From the NCBI RefSeq assembly GCF_030160115.1, contig NZ_BSNS01000020.1, positions 372,001-436,000 of the forward strand: DNA of 64,000 nucleotides. Reading direction: 5' to 3'. The DNA comes from Devosia nitrariae. GTDB taxonomy: Bacteria; Pseudomonadota; Alphaproteobacteria; Rhizobiales; Devosiaceae. Of this stretch, positions 62,538 to 64,000 are shown piece after piece (positions within the stretch are counted from its first letter, which is position 1; every line of letters starts with the position of its first letter). A program made the translations under genes and the position numbers. The notes beneath the pieces were generated by a model. That model was not told the DNA's origin, did no database searches, and was given only the letters and a program-made list of their open reading frames with translations.

Positions 62538-63377
62538 ATGGACCCGCACCGTCTCGCTTATGTTCCTCTTGCCACTTACCCGGAACCGGTACCCGATGAG
62601 ACGGTACTTACAGTGCTAGACTACGCGGCTGTACTGGGCGCGCGCGTGCACGTCACGGCGTTCGCTGTCGATATCCCGCCTGTCTACACGCCGCTTGCAG
62701 GAAGGATCATCAATATTCCCGACATGATCCGCGCAACGGAAGAGGACAGCCGGCAACACTGCAGACGGCTAACGAATCTGGCCGGTGAACGAGCGAAAAG
62801 CCTCGCTGTTCCAATAACTTGCTCTATTCAGAAGGCCGTTCCGGGTCAAATGGACGACATTGCGATCGTCAAATCACGCTATTTCGACATATCACTTCTG
62901 GCATGGTCGAAAGAACTCGCGGTGCAGGATCTTGCCCAATCGATAGTCTTCGGATCTGGCCGGCCATCAATCCTCTTACCCGCCCGCAAGGCGCCAAGCG
63001 AAATCAAGCATGTCGCGATTGCGTGGGATGAAAGTCGCGTAGCCGCCCGCGCTCTGGCTGATTCCGTGCAACTTCTCGGGCACGGTGTCCGAGTCACGGT
63101 TCTGACAGTTCACGACGAGAAACCACTGTCCGACCACGGGGTCGCCGCCTCCCTTGCGGCGTTCCTCAAATTGCGCGGAACTGAAGCTGGAGCCGAGAAC
63201 CTCTCGCTGAACGGCAGGTCCGTGTCTTTTGCGCTGCAAGCGCGGGCGATCGAGATCGACGCTGACCTGCTCGTGATGGGCGCTTACGGCCACTCCCGCA
63301 TTCGCGATTTCGTTCTTGGCGGCGCAACGACGGGCGTTTTCTCCGACCTGCGCTTGCCGGTTCTGCTTTCGCATTGA
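62538..63377 (+). CDS. universal stress protein family protein (tandem UspA)
   Basis: 279 aa from the ATG at 62538 (AAGGAG ten bases upstream); an in-frame ATG at 62529 is too close to it. Two Usp-like halves: the first (RLAYVPLATYPEPVPDETVL) is degenerate, the second keeps IKHVAIAWDESRVAARALAD and the ATP-site motif LVMGAYGHSRIRDFVLGGAT. Tandem Usps bind ATP and are typical targets of FNR/FixK or DosR-like control. Confidence 0.88.
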   Translation: MDPHRLAYVPLATYPEPVPDETVLTVLDYAAVLGARVHVTAFAVDIPPVYTPLAGRIINIPDMIRATEEDSRQHCRRLTNLAGERAKSLAVPITCSIQKAVPGQMDDIAIVKSRYFDISLLAWSKELAVQDLAQSIVFGSGRPSILLPARKAPSEIKHVAIAWDESRVAARALADSVQLLGHGVRVTVLTVHDEKPLSDHGVAASLAAFLKLRGTEAGAENLSLNGRSVSFALQARAIEIDADLLVMGAYGHSRIRDFVLGGATTGVFSDLRLPVLLSH

Positions 63378-63430
63378 ACCGGGATGGGATGGTCGGCCGT
63401 TCCCTGTGGGTCGGCGGCGCTCGAGGCGCG

Positions 63431-64000
63431 TCAAACCGCTACGCTATGACGTGCCGCGCCTGCCTCCAGATAGTTGTCGAACCGGGCAGCTATCGAGCGC
63501 ACGAAGGGGCGCCCGCGTTCGGTCACCGAGAAACGGGTAACGTCAGCTGAAACCAGGCCGTCCTGGTCGGAATTCGCGATAGTCTGCGCGGTTCGAAACA
63601 ATGCATCGCCGGCGTGCCCATATGCGGCAGTCAGTTCACTGCGCTTGATCTCGAAGCGACAGAGCAGCGATTCGATTGCGGCCCGGTGCAGGCGGTCAGC
63701 CTGCGAAAGGGCAAAGCCCCTCGCCGTCGCGGCACCGCCCTGATGGGTGGCCTTCTGGTAATCGCCGGTCGCTGTGATGTTCTGCACATAGCCCTGCGGA
63801 AGACTACCAATGGCCGAGGCGCCAAGACCGATGAGGACATCTGCCGCGTCTTCGGTATAGCCCTGGAAGTTGCGCCGCAGATTGCCATTGGCGGCGGCGA
63901 TGGCGAGGCTGTCCGTCGGTCGAGCGAAATGATCAAACCCGACCGGAACCAGACCGGCCGCCGTCAGCAATTCGCCTGCGAGCTGGGCTTGGGCGAATCG
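63431..64000 (-). CDS. hemN: oxygen-independent coproporphyrinogen III oxidase, C-terminal part
   Basis: About 190 codons; the frame runs off the right edge, so the radical-SAM domain is outside the window. LVPVGFDHFARPTDSLAIAA, RRNFQGYTEDAADVLIGLGA and SAIGSLPQGYVQN are diagnostic of HemN. It oxidatively decarboxylates coproporphyrinogen III without oxygen for heme synthesis. Convergent with the usp gene; HemN genes are standard FNR/FixK targets, but its promoter is not in view. Confidence 0.9.
   Translation of the reverse strand, partial: RFAQAQLAGELLTAAGLVPVGFDHFARPTDSLAIAAANGNLRRNFQGYTEDAADVLIGLGASAIGSLPQGYVQNITATGDYQKATHQGGAATARGFALSQADRLHRAAIESLLCRFEIKRSELTAAYGHAGDALFRTAQTIANSDQDGLVSADVTRFSVTERGRPFVRSIAARFDNYLEAGAARHSVAV

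Overview
The window is GC-rich, densely packed DNA from an alphaproteobacterium, most likely in the Hyphomicrobiales (Rhizobiales), for example a Devosia-like organism. The evidence is the gene content: a heme-PAS FixL kinase, an HWE-type histidine kinase, a DUF763 protein, KTSC and CsbD proteins, many ABC sugar and oligopeptide transporters, and abundant FixK/FNR boxes. Species level cannot be read from the sequence.

Layout. (1) 1-6.9 kb: an oligopeptide/dipeptide-type ABC importer (binding protein cut by the window edge, two permeases, one fused double ATPase) followed by a type I sulfatase. (2) 6.9-9.5 kb, minus strand: a bufferin-type RiPP operon with a DUF2282 precursor, a DUF692 MNIO modifying enzyme, its DUF2063 partner and a DoxX-like membrane protein. 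(3) 9.6-19.3 kb: an amino-sugar utilisation cluster (LacI regulator, NagB-like, SIS protein, NagA, a ceramidase-like hydrolase, an ABC sugar importer without its ATPase, an AGE-family epimerase). Two nearly identical LacI-type palindromes tie the two halves together. (4) 19.3-20.9 kb: KTSC and DUF763 genes.

(5) 21.2-36 kb: a mobile region. A complete four-gene Tn7-like operon (TnsA, TnsB with D303-D397-E432, TnsC, TniQ/TnsD), all minus strand, is followed by cargo. The cargo contains a soluble FtsH-like AAA+/M41 metalloprotease between two copies of a small protein family (I believe DUF6634). Beyond it lies a rearranged second version of the module: a third DUF6634 copy, a truncated N-terminal piece of a similar protease, frameshifted TnsB-like and truncated TnsC-like remnants, and two related winged-helix-like proteins, one a fragment and one frameshifted. 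This is the best candidate here for an undescribed system. I could not place the transposon ends.

(6) 36-45 kb: a decaying stress island of small stress and membrane proteins with many pseudogenes (branching-enzyme fragment, small hydrophobic protein, DUF2147, groEL, YCII-like, DUF2267, ribosome-hibernation/cold-shock fusion). (7) 45-64 kb: a largely intact oxygen and stress island: BON protein, DUF3775, host-attachment protein, phosphoribosyltransferase, Hsp20, FixL with two receiver-only response regulators, FtsH, GroEL, PRPP synthetase, glucokinase-aldolase-PfkB operon, PEP synthase, universal stress protein and the 3' end of hemN. Eleven TTGAY-N4-RTCAA-type boxes lie 5' of genes in regions 6 and 7 (a twelfth is weak), so most of the island is probably one low-oxygen regulon under an FNR/FixK protein encoded elsewhere.
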